DNA of 64,000 bases, taken from the NCBI GenBank assembly GCA_000156115.1, contig DS995276.1:1968476-2032475 (forward strand). Reading direction: 5' to 3'. The position numbers were made by a program, and so were the translations under genes. This document shows, one piece after another, positions 9,219 through 16,981 of this stretch. Positions within the stretch are counted from its first letter, which is position 1; each line of letters opens with the position of its first letter. The notes under the pieces were generated by a model. The model was not told the origin of the DNA. It saw only the letters and a program-made list of their open reading frames with translations, and did not search any database. This DNA is from Rhodobacteraceae bacterium HTCC2083 (GTDB lineage: Bacteria; Pseudomonadota; Alphaproteobacteria; Rhodobacterales; Rhodobacteraceae).

Positions 9219-11093
9219 ATGGGATTTGCATCCATTGCAGACAAGATAGCCTTAGAAGCGGAAATGCCGTGGTCAGAGCGCGACGTGCCCACGACGCTTT
9301 ACGGGTTGCTCAGCCGCACGGCGACGAAATTTCCGAACCACTCAGCCGTCAGCTATCAGTTGTTTTCAGGCCCGACCGATAAGGCAGAAACGCTAAGCTG
9401 GTCCGAACTGCACGACAAAACTGTGCAAACGGCGAACCTGTTTCGCAAACTGGGTGTGGGCGAAAAAGATGTCGTGGCCTACATCCTCCCGAACGCGAAT
9501 GAGACTACTTTGGCCTTGCTTGGCGGCATGGTCGCAGGGATCGTAAACCCGATTAATCCGCTTTTGGAAGCGGATCAGATCGCAGCAATTCTGCGCGAGA
9601 CGGGCGCGAAAGTCGTGGTAACTTTGAAGGCGTTTCCGAAAACGGATGTCGCGCAAAAGACCGCTGAAGCGGTGCGCCATGCGCCAAACGTGAAGACCGT
9701 GCTTGAGGTGGATCTCAACCGCTACCTCACGCCTCCCAAAAGCTGGATCGTGCCTTTGGTGCGTCCGAAAAACCCCGTCGCACACCATGCCAAGGTGCTG
9801 AATTTCGTGCGCGAAGTTGCACAACAGAACACGACACTGGACTTCGCAGATAGCAAAGCCGATCGCGTCGCCGCTTATTTCCACACCGGGGGCACGACAG
9901 GCATGCCAAAGGTCGCGCAGCATACCTATAACGGGATGATCTATAATGGCTGGTTGGGTCACGAGTTGCTGTTCACAGAAGAAGACAACGTGATTTGTCC
10001 GCTGCCTTTGTTCCATGTTTTCGCGGTGCATGTGATTTTGATGGCGGCTATTTCAAGCGGCGCGCATGTGGTTTTCCCAACCCCGCAAGGCTATCGTGGC
10101 GACGGTGTGTTCGACAACTTCTGGAAACTTGTCGAGCGTTGGAAAATTAGTTTCATCATTACCGTGCCGACCGCGATTTCTGCACTGATGCAGCGTCCGA
10201 TTGATGCGGATGTAAGCTCTGTGAAAACTGCGTTCTCTGGCTCCGCGCCGCTACCTTTGGAGCTATTCAAACGGTTTGAGGAAGCCACGGGCGTGCAGAT
10301 CGTCGAAGGCTATGGGCTGACGGAGGCAACCTGTCTGGTCTCAATCAACCCGCCTGAGGGGGAAAAGAAGGTCGGTTCTATCGGGGTGACCTTCCCCTAT
10401 TGCGACGTAAAAATCCTCAAAGATACACCAGATGGGCCGCTTGAATGTGCGGCGGACGAAGTGGGCGAGATTTGCATTTCCAATCCAGGTGTCTCTGTCG
10501 GTGCGACCTATACCGAAGAAGGCAAGAACCGGGATTTGTTTCATGGCGAATATTTGCGCACAGGCGACTTAGGTCGCTTTGATTCAGATAATTATCTGTG
10601 GATCACAGGCCGTGCGAAGGATTTGATCATTCGCGGCGGTCACAACATTGATCCTGCGGAGATTGAAGAGGCCTTACTGGGCCACAAAGCTGTCGCTTTT
10701 GCGGGGGCGATTGGTCAGCCCGATGCGCATGCGGGCGAAGTGCCTTGCGCGTTTGTTGAGTTGGTCGCAGGTGCAAGCGTTACAGAGGCGGAGCTGATGG
10801 AGTTTTGCAAAACCAACGTGCACGAACGTGCAGCGCAGCCCAAACATATGACCATTCTGGAAGAATTGCCAAAGACGGCTGTGGGCAAAGTGTTCAAGCC
10901 GGATCTGCGCAAGTCTGCGATTACGCGTGTGTATAACGGCGCGCTTGAGACGGCGGGTGTTGAGGCGCGTGTCGTCTCGGTTGTGGATGACAAGAAACGC
11001 GGATTAGTCGCGCAATTGTCTGCGTCTTCTGATGAGGACAGCGTGATTACCGACGTGCTCGGCTCTTTCATTCGTCCTTGGGAGCGCGTTTAG
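9219..11093 (+). CDS. Acyl-CoA synthetase (AMP-forming, FadD-like)
   Basis: AMP-forming ligase of 624 aa that activates a carboxylic acid, probably a fatty acid, to its CoA thioester. The ATG at 9219 is preferred to the upstream 9180 because GGGAGGAG precedes it. Core motifs of the ANL superfamily are present: P-loop HTGGTTGMPK near residue 220, GYGLTEAT near 364, YLRTGDLGRFD near 446, hinge GRAKDLIIRGGHNIDP, and the catalytic C-terminal lysine in KTAVGKVFKP near 552. It is followed by a copy of the dispersed hairpin/AAGATGAAG repeat. Chain-length preference cannot be told. Confidence 0.88.
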   Translation: MGFASIADKIALEAEMPWSERDVPTTLYGLLSRTATKFPNHSAVSYQLFSGPTDKAETLSWSELHDKTVQTANLFRKLGVGEKDVVAYILPNANETTLALLGGMVAGIVNPINPLLEADQIAAILRETGAKVVVTLKAFPKTDVAQKTAEAVRHAPNVKTVLEVDLNRYLTPPKSWIVPLVRPKNPVAHHAKVLNFVREVAQQNTTLDFADSKADRVAAYFHTGGTTGMPKVAQHTYNGMIYNGWLGHELLFTEEDNVICPLPLFHVFAVHVILMAAISSGAHVVFPTPQGYRGDGVFDNFWKLVERWKISFIITVPTAISALMQRPIDADVSSVKTAFSGSAPLPLELFKRFEEATGVQIVEGYGLTEATCLVSINPPEGEKKVGSIGVTFPYCDVKILKDTPDGPLECAADEVGEICISNPGVSVGATYTEEGKNRDLFHGEYLRTGDLGRFDSDNYLWITGRAKDLIIRGGHNIDPAEIEEALLGHKAVAFAGAIGQPDAHAGEVPCAFVELVAGASVTEAELMEFCKTNVHERAAQPKHMTILEELPKTAVGKVFKPDLRKSAITRVYNGALETAGVEARVVSVVDDKKRGLVAQLSASSDEDSVITDVLGSFIRPWERV

Positions 11094-11096
11094 AGC

Positions 11097-11166
11097 GGGC
11101 GCGAATTTTCCACGAAAATTCGTATTCCGGCCCAAGGGCTGGGAGTTTATTGAGCAAGATGAAGAG
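11097..11166 (+). repeat. Dispersed intergenic repeat, copy 1 (hairpin plus AAGATGAAG tail)
   Basis: Begins with the perfect hairpin CGAATTTTC-cac-GAAAATTCG at 11102-11122, continues with a GC-rich middle, and ends in GAGTTTATTGAGCAAGATGA followed by AGA. It lies between two converging genes. Related copies are at 26757-26806, 31574-31662 and 44430-44453. Confidence 0.65.
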
Positions 11167-11171
11167 GTGCG

Positions 11172-12404
11172 TTAGTCTTTCGGGGCCGGAGCGCCGCCTT
11201 CGAAATTGTTGCCATCTGCGTAATCGCAAGGGTCTTCCTGCATTTGCAGGTGCAGCCCATCGTCCGTGTAGGGATTGGCGCGCGCGAGGCCTTCATCAAC
11301 GTCAATGCCAAGGCCCGGGGCTGTGGGCGGTGTAATGAAGCCGTCTTTGACCGTGATAGATCCTTTGATCAGCGCATCATGGAATGGGGTTTCAATCGTT
11401 TCCGCCATAAGGATGTTGGGGATGGATGCGGCGAGATGTATGTTCGCAGCCCATTCAACAGGCCCTGCATAAAGATGCGGTGCAATCTGAGCGTTGAAGA
11501 CCTCGGCAATAGCAGCGGTCTTTTTCATTTCCCAAATGCCACCAGCCCGACCCAAAGCGGGTTGCAGGATTTCGGCAGCACCAGCACGTAAAACGGTGGC
11601 GAATTCGGACTTGGTTGTCATGCGTTCGCCCGTCGCCACAGGGATGCGCACATTGCGCGCGACGCGGGCCATGTCCTCGATATGATCGGGGGGCGTGGGT
11701 TCTTCGAACCAAAGCGGTGAGTAGGGTTCTAGCGCTTGGCCAAGCCGGATTGCGCCGGCGGTGTTGAATTGGCCATGCGTGCCAAAGAGCAGGTCCGCTT
11801 TGTCTCCCACAGCCTTGCGGATGGCTTTGCAAAAGGCGACGGATCGCGTGATATCGCTCATTGCGGGCATGTGGCCACCGCGCATCGTGTAGGGGCCCGC
11901 TGGGTCGAATTTGACTGCCGTGTAGCCCCGCGCGACCGCATCAGCCGCACTTTCCGCCGCCATCTCAGGCGATGTCCAGAAGTTCGTAGCGTCGTGATGT
12001 GGCGATGGATAGAGGTAGGTGTAGGCGCGAATGCGCGCGTTCATTTGCCCGCCAAGCAGCGCATAAACAGGGCGCTCGCGCGCTTTGCCAAGGATATCCC
12101 AACATGCAATTTCAAGACCAGAGAATGCACCCATAACCGTCAGATCAGGGCGCTGCGTGAAGCCCGAAGAATAAGTGCGGCGGAACATTAATTCGATGTT
12201 CTCTGGGTTCTCGCCCAGCATGTGGCGTGCGAACACATCCTCGATAACGGGGCGCATGGCTTCTGGCCCGATGGAGGAGGCATAGCATTCGCCCCAGCCC
12301 GTTATCCCCGTGTCTGTCGTGACTTTGACGAGGATCCAATAGCGTCCACCCCAACCGGGGGCAGGGGGGGCGGTGACGATAATGTCGAGATCTTGCAGCT
12401 TCAT
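11172..12404 (-). CDS. Enolase-superfamily acid-sugar dehydratase (mandelate racemase/muconate lactonizing family)
   Basis: Cytoplasmic enzyme of 410 aa expected to dehydrate a sugar acid. The capping domain (WILVKVTTDTGITGWGECYAS) is followed by the barrel with the substrate lysine region VKFDPAG, metal ligands around LLFGTHGQF, FEEPTPPD and ATGERMTT, and a late histidine in APHLYAGPVEW. The His in GTHGQ and that in PHLYAG resemble galactonate/mannonate dehydratase-type members more than true racemases. Its ATG overlaps the stop of the upstream alcohol dehydrogenase (ATGA), so the two form an operon for sugar-acid or sugar-alcohol use. The precise substrate is unknown. Confidence 0.82.
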   Translation of the reverse strand: MKLQDLDIIVTAPPAPGWGGRYWILVKVTTDTGITGWGECYASSIGPEAMRPVIEDVFARHMLGENPENIELMFRRTYSSGFTQRPDLTVMGAFSGLEIACWDILGKARERPVYALLGGQMNARIRAYTYLYPSPHHDATNFWTSPEMAAESAADAVARGYTAVKFDPAGPYTMRGGHMPAMSDITRSVAFCKAIRKAVGDKADLLFGTHGQFNTAGAIRLGQALEPYSPLWFEEPTPPDHIEDMARVARNVRIPVATGERMTTKSEFATVLRAGAAEILQPALGRAGGIWEMKKTAAIAEVFNAQIAPHLYAGPVEWAANIHLAASIPNILMAETIETPFHDALIKGSITVKDGFITPPTAPGLGIDVDEGLARANPYTDDGLHLQMQEDPCDYADGNNFEGGAPAPKD

Positions 12405-13485
12405 TTGAACATAATCACATTGCGTTTTGCGGAGCCGGACTTGGTGTCTTCAATTGCTTCGTTGATTTTATCAAGCGACCAACGGCCCGAGATCAATTCA
12501 CCCAGTTTCAAGCGGCCCTGAGCGTAGAGATCAACCATCCATGGAATGTCGCGCTGGATAACCGCGTCGCCCATTTTTGAGCCGATCATAGACTGACCGA
12601 CAGCTGCGAAATTCGCTGCCTCATACTCCGAGATTGCTCCCGTCGCGGGCATGCCGACCATCACCACTTTGCCACCATAGGCGAGGTAACGCTCCGCATC
12701 TGTGTAGGCCGCCGCAACACCAACAGTCACGATCACCGCATCCGCACCGCGCCGATGGCCGCCTTCGCGTCGCGCCATGGCTTGTCACCGGTTGCGAGCA
12801 CGCCGGCGGTTGCACCGAACTCCTTTGCGATCGCGAGTTTTTCTTCGCTCATATCGACAGCCACGATGCGCCGTGCACCCGCGATCCGCGCGCCTTGAAT
12901 GGCGTTCAAACCAACACCGCCCGCGCCAATCACCACAACATCCTGACCCGCTGTCAGCTTGGCCGCGTTGACGACCGCACCCACACCTGTGATTACGCCG
13001 CAGGCCAGCAAGGCTGCCGCATCTTTGGGAATATCTTCGGCGATTTTGACGACTTGGCGTTGATCGACAACAACCTTTTCCGCAAACGCGCCGCAGGCCA
13101 TAGCCCGGTGCAGCTTGCCGCCATCTGCGGTTTTCAAAGGGCCGAGATCGCCGTCATAAGGTGTCTCGCACAAGGTCGGTGTACCGCCCGCGCAACAGAC
13201 GCAATTGCCACAGGCGCGGATGAGAGTGACGACGACGCTATCGCCCTCAGCCAATCCGCGCACACCACCGCCGACGCTGGTGATCTTACCCGCCGCTTCG
13301 TGTCCATAGACCGCAGGCAGGGAGTCGCCCCAAGCGCCGCCAGCATAGGAAATGTCGGAATGGCAGATCGCGCAGGCTTCGAGCGTGACTTCAATCTCAC
13401 CCATTTCAGGCGCGCGTATCTGCACGTTCTCAACGGACAAAGGGGTGCCAAACTCATGGCATACGGCGGCTTTTACTGTGGGCAT
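12401..13485 (-). pseudogene. Zinc-dependent alcohol dehydrogenase, broken by one missing base
   Basis: The first 246 or so residues from the ATG at 13485 read as a medium-chain zinc alcohol dehydrogenase: catalytic Cys and His in ACAICHSDI and GHEAAG, four structural Cys in CGNCVCCAGGTPTLC, and NAD motif VIGAGGVGLNAIQGA. Near 12740 the frame ends early as AIGAVRMR. One extra base there would continue into RGADAVIVTVG and on to the normal C-terminus RNVIMFK at 12401. The rejoined protein is about 360 aa, the family length. It overlaps the start of the enolase-family gene. It may be a recent pseudogene or a sequence error. Confidence 0.85.
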
Positions 13486-13562
13486 TGTGTCCTCCTAAGT
13501 CTGCGCTCAGGTTTGACCAATCAAGGCCAACAGACAAGCCCGTTTCCGACATATCGTGGGTT

Positions 13563-14774
13563 TTATGAGGTAGCGGGCGCACATTTGCGCAGTTGAAAGA
13601 CCAGCACTGAGATCATCATCAAGGTCCCTGCAATAATGAAGGGAGCACCGGGCAGATAGATCGGGGTCTCCGGCGCTGTGAAATAGGCGAAACTACGGGT
13701 CATCACGAGGGGGGCCATGATCGCCGCAAGGGAATTGACGGAGGTGAGTACGCCTTGGAACTCGCCCTGAGCGTCGTCGCTGACGCGGCGCGACATGATC
13801 CCTTGTAAAGCGGGCATTCCAACTGCGCCAAGGGCGGTGAGGGGGATCAGCAGCAAGAGCAACGTGCCCGATGTGATCGCAGCGACGATGAAGAGGGTCG
13901 TTGCCTCTAGCGCAAGGCCGATGACCACAGTTTTGCGATGCCCGAAACGGAGAATTGAGGGCTGCACAAGCACGCCTTGCACGAAAGCAAAGCACAGGCC
14001 AAAGATCGCGAGTGACACGCCGATCATGCTTGGCGACCAATCAAAACGCTCTAAGCCGTAGAAAGCCCAGACGGAGGGGTAAACGACCGTACCGATCTGA
14101 TAGAAGAAATAGACCAACAACAAAGGGCCGAGGCCCGGAAAGCTGGTGATGGATTTGAAAGCCCCAAACGGATTTGCGCGTGCCCACGTGAAGGCGCGTC
14201 GCGTCGCGTCTGTCACGCTTTCGCGCAATACAAACCACCCCAGTGCAGCATTCGATAATGCCAGTGCCCCGGCGGCCCAGAACGGCGCGCGCGTGCCGAA
14301 TTCGGCCAAAAGACCGCCAACAACGGGGCCAAGCACAAAGCCGATGCCAAAGCCTGCGCCAATCAGGCCAAAGTTCGCAGCCTTCTCATCCGGTTTTGAC
14401 ACATCCGCCATATATGCTGCCGCTGTCGCATGGGTTGCGGAGGATATTCCGCCAAGTATGCGGCCTATGAAGAGCACCCAAATGCTGGTCGCGAGTGCGG
14501 ACATGGCATAGACCAGCGCCATGATTATCAGCGACACCACGAGGATCGGTTTGCGCCCGTACTGATCGCTAAGCGAGCCGATGATAGGGCCGAACAGGAA
14601 CTGCATCACTGCGAATGTCGTGGCGAGGATACCGCCCCAAATAGCCGCCTCGCTCAGATTGCCTCCGTCCACTTCGCGCAAAAGATCGGGCATCACGGGC
14701 ATGATCAATCCTATGCCCATCGCATCGATTGCAACAGTCGCGACAATGAAAAAAATGGGCAGGCGTGATGACAT
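13563..14774 (-). CDS. MFS exporter, TCR/Tet (TetA-like) family
   Basis: Twelve-span inner-membrane antiporter of 403 aa. The start IPFFIVATVAIDAMGIGLIMPVMPDLL-like segment, here LPIFFIVATVAIDAMGIGLI, and motif A GSLSDQYGRKPILVVSL are typical of tetracycline/multidrug exporters. The loop after span 3 carries the second hallmark GRILGGISSATHATAAAYMAD. It stands alone, downstream of but separated from the dehydrogenase pair. Such TetA-like proteins in Rhodobacterales are usually chromosomal and of unknown substrate; resistance should not be assumed. Confidence 0.88.
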   Translation of the reverse strand: MSSRLPIFFIVATVAIDAMGIGLIMPVMPDLLREVDGGNLSEAAIWGGILATTFAVMQFLFGPIIGSLSDQYGRKPILVVSLIIMALVYAMSALATSIWVLFIGRILGGISSATHATAAAYMADVSKPDEKAANFGLIGAGFGIGFVLGPVVGGLLAEFGTRAPFWAAGALALSNAALGWFVLRESVTDATRRAFTWARANPFGAFKSITSFPGLGPLLLVYFFYQIGTVVYPSVWAFYGLERFDWSPSMIGVSLAIFGLCFAFVQGVLVQPSILRFGHRKTVVIGLALEATTLFIVAAITSGTLLLLLIPLTALGAVGMPALQGIMSRRVSDDAQGEFQGVLTSVNSLAAIMAPLVMTRSFAYFTAPETPIYLPGAPFIIAGTLMMISVLVFQLRKCAPATS

Positions 14775-15018
14775 TTAGGTGCTCGCTTTGATGCTCCAGG
14801 CTGACAGGCTAAAGGGCGCGGGCGCAGAACGCCATCGCAATGTGTCGCATGGGGCTGTCTGCCTATCCCTGAACCTTTCATCACAAGCACCCAAGATATT
14901 GCTTCTTCATGAGTGGTTTATTCTAACCCCTCTGCTTTGGAGGCTAACGTAGAGGTCAGATGCTATGGTGGCTTTCGGGGCCATCTGACTATTTTTTCAG
15001 AAAAATAAGGACTAAAAA
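14775..15018. other. Gap between the MFS gene and the RTX-linked accessory locus
   Basis: No gene visible. The left part should hold the MFS promoter on the minus strand. The right part holds a terminator-like hairpin and leads into the first small ORF. Base composition becomes more AT-rich than in the flanking core genes. Confidence 0.5.
14955..14998 (+). terminator. Terminator-like hairpin ahead of a 20-codon ORF
   Basis: GTCAGATG at 14955-14962 pairs perfectly with CATCTGAC at 14982-14989, with further possible GC pairing inside, and a T-rich run follows. It lies 20 bp before a ribosome site and ATG, so it could be an attenuator, the end of a small RNA, or a terminator. No upstream plus-strand gene exists for it to terminate. 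Confidence 0.55.
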
Positions 15019-15081
15019 ATGACTACAACAACATTTCTCAATGGAAATTCAAAACTAATCGTAGAGCATGACTCCGGTTGA
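15019..15081 (+). CDS. Very small ORF, 20 aa, unknown
   Basis: MTTTTFLNGNSKLIVEHDSG. A good ribosome site (AAGGA, 8 bp spacing) precedes the ATG, which is the reason to list it. The composition resembles the beginnings of secreted beta-rich or RTX proteins, so it may be a leader peptide or the remaining N-terminus of a lost gene. No family is recognised, and expression is unproven. Confidence 0.3.
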   Translation: MTTTTFLNGNSKLIVEHDSG

Positions 15082-15398
15082 TATGTTCTAAAGCATCCCT
15101 GCGGGCAAGGGTCATCGCTAAAGGTCGCGAATAAACTGTCGTTACATAGTACGATAGGAGAAAGCTAATGGTTGATGCCTAATGAATAACTCATCTACAG
15201 TTTGCTTGACCAAGCAAAATTTACTCTTGCGTTCAAGCTCCTTGCCAGCGTTGCCCCTAACAATTCACGGCTCAAATCCTGCTCTGGCTAGGATCCTATT
15301 AGCCATAGGCAAACGCAATCGGCTCCAGTCATCCGCACAATCCGAACTAGATCAATGTCCGCGGGGTGTTACCTTTAGGCAGCATGGAGGGCTACGTC

Positions 15399-16901
15399 AT
15401 GCGTGATACCTCTCAGGCTGTGGGTTTGGTCGATGCGCGGAACCAAAATTGGGCAGATTTTAGAGTATTTGTGCAGCAATTTGGTGCGCAAATCTGTAAG
15501 CTGGTAAATGCTGCAACGGGAGCTTCGGGCGCGGCAAACATAGAGCCTGCGGGTAAGTACTATCTGTACACTTTGTATAAGCTGACTGTTGGGTCACAGG
15601 CATTTGACATTCAGTATTTCCGGCCTGGCAGTTCTTTGAGTGATCTAGCTTTTAACCGTTTGTCAGGCATGATGAAGGTAGGGCAGGACGATCAGCTGTT
15701 CCAGCGGCACATCGGCTTCATTGATGAACATATGATTTTGATCGCGCAGGCCAATGGTGGGCCAGCTTTAAGCGAGAAGATCGCGACAGACAGTGTAGAT
15801 GCCTGGTCAAGAGCTCTCGGGCGCTGGCATGGGGCAATATCCCAAAAGGCCCCACGCAGAACAGCGTCTGGAACAATGTATAACTATCTGCGCCATCTCT
15901 ACCGTGGTGAGAAGCACGACGTGGATGAACATCGGGATTTTCTGCAGTCTCTGCCCGTTTTAGAAGAGGTTCTGGTCAATACTAATAGTAGATTAAGCCA
16001 TTACACGTGTTTGTCTGATGGACAGGTTTGCTTGACGAAGCCAACGGCCTTTAGAATGATGCCGCTGGCTTGGGGTTTGCTGGAAAGTGGCTTGGCGTTG
16101 TCCAAGCGTTTTCCGGATCACATCGAGCAAATCGTGGATGGACTGGTCCAGGGTTGGGCGGAAGGAGGTGGGCAATCTAACTGGGAGCACGCAACTTTTC
16201 GTGAGATCGTCAAAGTGTTTTGCACGATTGAACCCGATACAAGGCACATCCATGAGTCCCATCTCGCACAAGGGTATCTCGACGCATTTAACTCAACACG
16301 TGGGCGGGAAGAGCCACGCGTTGAACTTGCGTTTCAATCCCCCCACTTCGACGTGAAGCTGAAGCAGCCAACAAAGACCGCTATTAAAGCTCTGCGTTCA
16401 CGGCTCATAGATATCCAATGCGCACCTCAGATTGTTGAGGCGGAAGGTCAGCGGCCCGATGCACCAATCGAACCTAAAGTTCGTAGCGCTGCACAAAGTA
16501 ATCCTTCAAATGCGCTTGGAGCTCTATGTGGTGCATGCAGCGGATATTGTTGTCAGTTCGGGCTTCAGAACCATGCGTATTTGAAGGCTTCAGATTTAGC
16601 AGCATTCTCCGAAACGAGACCTGATCTCGATCATGAAGGTATTGCAGACGCCTATATCGATAAGATCAAATCACGACATGCCCGGAACGGATGTTTGTTT
16701 CAGGGCTCTAAAGGCTGTTCATTACCACGAGACATGCGGTCGCAGACTTGTAACGCATATCTTTGCGGCTCTGCGAGGCAAGTCCTTGCTAATGAAGCGC
16801 GCCTACAGAAATCCAAAGCGCGGGTCTTGTTTGTGGCAGGATCAAAAGGAGCGCCCACTCTTTGGTCAGATACAAAGACAAAGCCGCTATCCGGCGCATG
16901 A
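15399..16901 (+). CDS. Protein with C-terminal YkgJ-like cysteine cluster, unknown function
   Basis: Hypothetical protein of 500 aa. The ATG at 15399 is chosen over GTG 15366 because GGAGGG lies 7-12 bases upstream of it. The last 130 residues hold a metal-chelating cysteine pattern: C-x2-C-x3-CC near residues 377-384 (CGACSGYCC), then C-x7-C and C-x4-C near 431-458 (SLPRDMRSQTCNAYLC), as in the zinc/iron-chelating YkgJ group. The first 300 residues contain a segment vaguely like aminoglycoside-phosphotransferase folds (WSRALGRWHGAI, then LSHYTCLSDGQVCLTKP), but no HxD or DFG catalytic motif is seen. It sits 80 bp upstream of the RTX-Hint gene on the same strand, which suggests a linked role. 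Confidence 0.6.
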   Translation: MRDTSQAVGLVDARNQNWADFRVFVQQFGAQICKLVNAATGASGAANIEPAGKYYLYTLYKLTVGSQAFDIQYFRPGSSLSDLAFNRLSGMMKVGQDDQLFQRHIGFIDEHMILIAQANGGPALSEKIATDSVDAWSRALGRWHGAISQKAPRRTASGTMYNYLRHLYRGEKHDVDEHRDFLQSLPVLEEVLVNTNSRLSHYTCLSDGQVCLTKPTAFRMMPLAWGLLESGLALSKRFPDHIEQIVDGLVQGWAEGGGQSNWEHATFREIVKVFCTIEPDTRHIHESHLAQGYLDAFNSTRGREEPRVELAFQSPHFDVKLKQPTKTAIKALRSRLIDIQCAPQIVEAEGQRPDAPIEPKVRSAAQSNPSNALGALCGACSGYCCQFGLQNHAYLKASDLAAFSETRPDLDHEGIADAYIDKIKSRHARNGCLFQGSKGCSLPRDMRSQTCNAYLCGSARQVLANEARLQKSKARVLFVAGSKGAPTLWSDTKTKPLSGA

Positions 16902-16981
16902 AGTCGCATTGAACATGTTAATATATGTGATCCTACAAGTTGGGTAGATCAACCTTGAAAGTTACGAATAGGAATTTTTAA

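Noticed and set aside
12634-13596. Plus-strand open frame of 320 codons opposite the alcohol dehydrogenase
   Set aside because: His/Arg-rich shadow of the real minus-strand gene, which has all family motifs.
13563-14774. Tetracycline resistance gene
   Set aside because: The protein belongs to the TetA-like MFS group, but chromosomal Roseobacter members are common and nothing links this one to resistance or a resistance element.
15182-15406. 74-codon plus-strand frame before the cysteine-cluster gene
   Set aside because: Weak ribosome context and no family feature; it overlaps the better supported start at 15399. A leader role cannot be excluded.
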